Below, one piece after another: positions 62,304 through 64,000 of a stretch of DNA of 64,000 nucleotides. The stretch comes from Prinsepia uniflora (lineage: Eukaryota; Streptophyta; Magnoliopsida; Rosales; Rosaceae). Numbering within the stretch: the first letter of the stretch is position 1; each line of letters opens with the position of its first letter. The notes under the pieces are model-generated. The model ran no database searches. It saw only the letters and a list, made by a program, of their open reading frames with translations, and was not told where the DNA came from. The DNA is taken from NCBI GenBank assembly GCA_032719365.1, contig CM064873.1, forward strand, positions 42,943,742 through 43,007,741, read 5' to 3'. Position numbers and translations under genes: made by a program.

Positions 62304-63416
62304 ATCACCAAATATTACCCAAAATTACAAAAAATACCAAGAAAAAGGCACAAGTGCCAATCACATCCATGTTTTTTAAGGCCTTAAGCCTCATCATGTC
62401 CAGCTATAGACTAGAAATCAGCAATTTCGATGGTGGTATCAGCAAGAACTAATCTTTCAACAAAGTTGGTCCCTCGAGTTCCACGTCCGGTATGACATTC
62501 TTCAACAACTTGAGTTGATGCATGATAGTGTGAGACCAGTGATCCAGCTTGCCACATCTATAGCATATGTTTTATTGGTTCTTATTCTGGTGGCAACAGG
62601 TTGGATCAGAATTCCTCTCATTTCTAGCCTTCAGGCTAAAGGAGCGCAATTTCCACCACATTGACCTTGGCCACGATTACCTCGGCCACGTGGGACGTAA
62701 TTATGGTGATCTCGGTCATAGGGGTCCATTGCATCTAGGGCTGGTACGCTCTGCATCTCTACCATGACCCTAGTTTCTCCACTCGCAATTTGAATCACAA
62801 TGAACAATAGCATTTGCTTCGAGCAAAGGTGTTACATTTGTACCATCAGGTCGAAATTGATAGTTTTTATTAGTAGACTGCTGTTATTTTCAGCGAGCGA
62901 CAAAATAATGATCAACTCCACGAACGTGGTAAATTTTTTCTCCCTGTATTATTGTTGCATGACAGTACATGAGGTAAGAAATGTGGAGAAAGTCTTCTCA
63001 AGGAGGTTAGTTTCTGTGAGCTCCTCCCCATAATATTTGAGAAGATACTAAATTCAACATACTTCAGAGTTGTAATCGTTTACAAATTTGAAATCCTGGA
63101 AATGAAGATTATGTCAGTCATGTCTTACTTCAGGCAAGAAAATATCCTTCTGGTGATCGAATCAATCTTCCAGCAAAACCCATAATGTTCTCGAGCTTTC
63201 TTGACCAAGGCATTCACGTTGTAGTTTCTGATACATATACCTCAAAATGAAGATTATAGCATTAGCTCTTTGATTCTCGAAAGTCACGGTATCTTCTTGG
63301 ATGGTGGAGCAAATTCTTTTCGCAATGAGAAGAAACATCACATCTTCAGTCTACTAGTAATAATTTCTTCCGGAAAATTTCAACGCATCAAAGTCGAGCT
63401 TGTTGAGATGTTTCAT
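62304..63416 (-). pseudogene. Copia GAG polyprotein segment
   Basis: Start ATG at 63416 (MKHLNKLDFDALKFSGRNYY, then stops). UBN2-type gag text follows in broken frames (ANAIIFI, LWVLLEDWFDHQKDIFLPE, FQDFKFVNDYNSEVC, VMQQQYREK). Then a Gly/Arg-rich stretch near 62700 and a zinc knuckle CYRCGKLDHWSHT (about 62570-62530) whose last Cys is lost. Typical plant Ty1/copia gag, inactive. Confidence 0.85.
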
Positions 63417-63852
63417 TCTCTACAAAGTGTAAATAATAATATTAGTGTTTTTGGGTAAACTCATCCATAAGCAAGTAATGAAAATTGCATGTTCTATAAC
63501 ATGGTATGATTAATTTGGAGTAAGCGTGTAATGGTGAATTTATTAAGGAAACTTCGAGTTCCTTTTTTTTACTACTAGTTTATTTATGAACTAAGGAAAC
63601 TCCGTGTTCCTTTTATTTACTGCTAGTTTATTTATGAAAGTTTCGTTTATTTAAATACATATATTTCCTAAATAACATTTAAACAATTAAATGAAACATT
63701 TAAACAATTAAGTAATGTAAATAACACTATATAACATGTATGAATATTTGAAATAAATTTATCTGTCATTTTATTTAAATGTATAGTACGATGCTTCATG
63801 CATGTGTTTTCATGTTTGAAGACCCGAAGGTCTAAAGAAAATGCTTATTCGC
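63417..63852. other. AT-rich spacer between two copia GAG copies
   Basis: No coding content. A 48-bp imperfect tandem duplication at about 63545-63640 (AAGGAAACTTCGAGTTCC and AAGGAAACTCCGTGTTCC, each followed by CTAGTTTATTTATGAA). May be remains of a copia leader or LTR; not provable from here. Confidence 0.5.
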
Positions 63853-64000
63853 GGCCTTAATCCTCGTCATGTCCAGCTACGGACTGGAAATCAGCAATCT
63901 CAATGGTGGTATTGGCGGGAACTAATCTTTCAGCAAAGTTGGTCACTCGAGTTCTACGTCCAGTATGATTTTTTTCAACAACTTGAGTTGATGCATGATA
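63853..64000 (-). pseudogene. Second copia GAG fragment, runs off the window
   Basis: Aligns to 62380-62527 at an offset of 1473 bp, roughly 88% identical by eye, with the same strand and boundary (GGCCTTAA). Either an old duplication of the base element or a second related copia next to it. Confidence 0.75.

Larger units (their letters stand above)
9935..63416 (-). mobile_element. Base-layer Ty1/copia element, decayed and dismembered
   Basis: Read on the - strand from right to left, the pieces come in the Ty1/copia order: GAG (63416-62304), PR (about 59597-57259), IN (57229-56892, 23011-21883, 19344-18473), RT (18472-11496), RH (11128-10741) and the PPT/3' LTR side (about 10530-9935). About 5 kb of original element is spread over 53 kb by S1, S2, C (carrying E, the array, B, A and D), F and G. 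Frames resume across S2, C and probably F once the insert and one TSD copy are removed. Stops, frameshifts and lost catalytic residues make every domain a pseudogene. The left LTR edge is approximate and no 5' LTR is recognised. Confidence 0.85.

Overview
This is plant nuclear DNA, most likely from a eudicot. It has GT-AG introns in one host gene, plant Ty1/copia and Ty3/gypsy retrotransposons, TGGTATCAGAGC primer-binding sites and W-box-rich LTRs. No bacterial-style operons, rRNA or tRNA genes were seen. The species cannot be named from the sequence.

1-9.7 kb: the 3' part of one ordinary intron-containing gene on the + strand. I can place six exons (959-1058, 2188-2253, 5162-5276, 7061-7143, 8226-8287, 9071-9179). 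They join in frame into the C-terminal half of a protein that looks like the plant DUF3755 / SANT-like nuclear family (Arabidopsis At3g07565 type). The 5' exons lie before the window.

9.7-64 kb: one large retrotransposon nest. Its base layer is a single decayed Ty1/copia element on the - strand. Its GAG, PR, IN, RT and RH pieces appear in correct order from right (about 63.4 kb) to left (about 10.7 kb), but are pushed apart by later insertions. Most inserts are LTRs of one broad family: start TGTAACRACCCG, end GGGTCCTGTCA, about 1.9-3.2 kb long. Nearly every layer can be peeled off by its 5-bp target-site duplication (TSD): mini-LTR S1 (AATTG), solo LTR S2 (TATAT), gag-only element C on the - strand (GTCCG/GCCCA), solo LTR E in C (TAGCA), a tandem gag-only array in E (TCATA), solo LTR B in C with solo LTR A inside B (ACTTG/ACCTG), solo LTR D in C (TCCAG), solo LTR F (weak TSD) and solo LTR G (CATAA). 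Copia reading frames resume on the two sides of S2, C and probably F, which supports the reconstruction independently.

The youngest layer is an array LTR-gag-LTR-gag-LTR-gag-LTR (24031-40824, period 4617 bp) with one TSD at its outer edges. Each unit has an intact 367-codon gag with a CCHC knuckle, a PBS and a polypurine tract, but no pol. It is a non-autonomous gag-only (TR-GAG-like) element amplified in place. Other tandem expansions are 2073 bp x4 (gene 3' flank plus copia RT/RH), 355 bp x2 (copia integrase), about 640 bp x2 (an intron of the gene) and a second copia GAG at the right edge.

The most interesting signal is a shared LTR architecture: a W-box-rich 5' part, a GC-rich GCGCGTG block, then a putative intron-like segment. 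This segment opens with GTGAGTGGAC and closes with GTCCACTCAC plus a pyrimidine tract and AG. The two 10-mers are reverse complements and enclose a different minisatellite in most copies. A terminal GTCTGACA/TGTCAGAC hairpin follows. The paired ends are kept in all eight full-size LTR types examined except F, on both strands.
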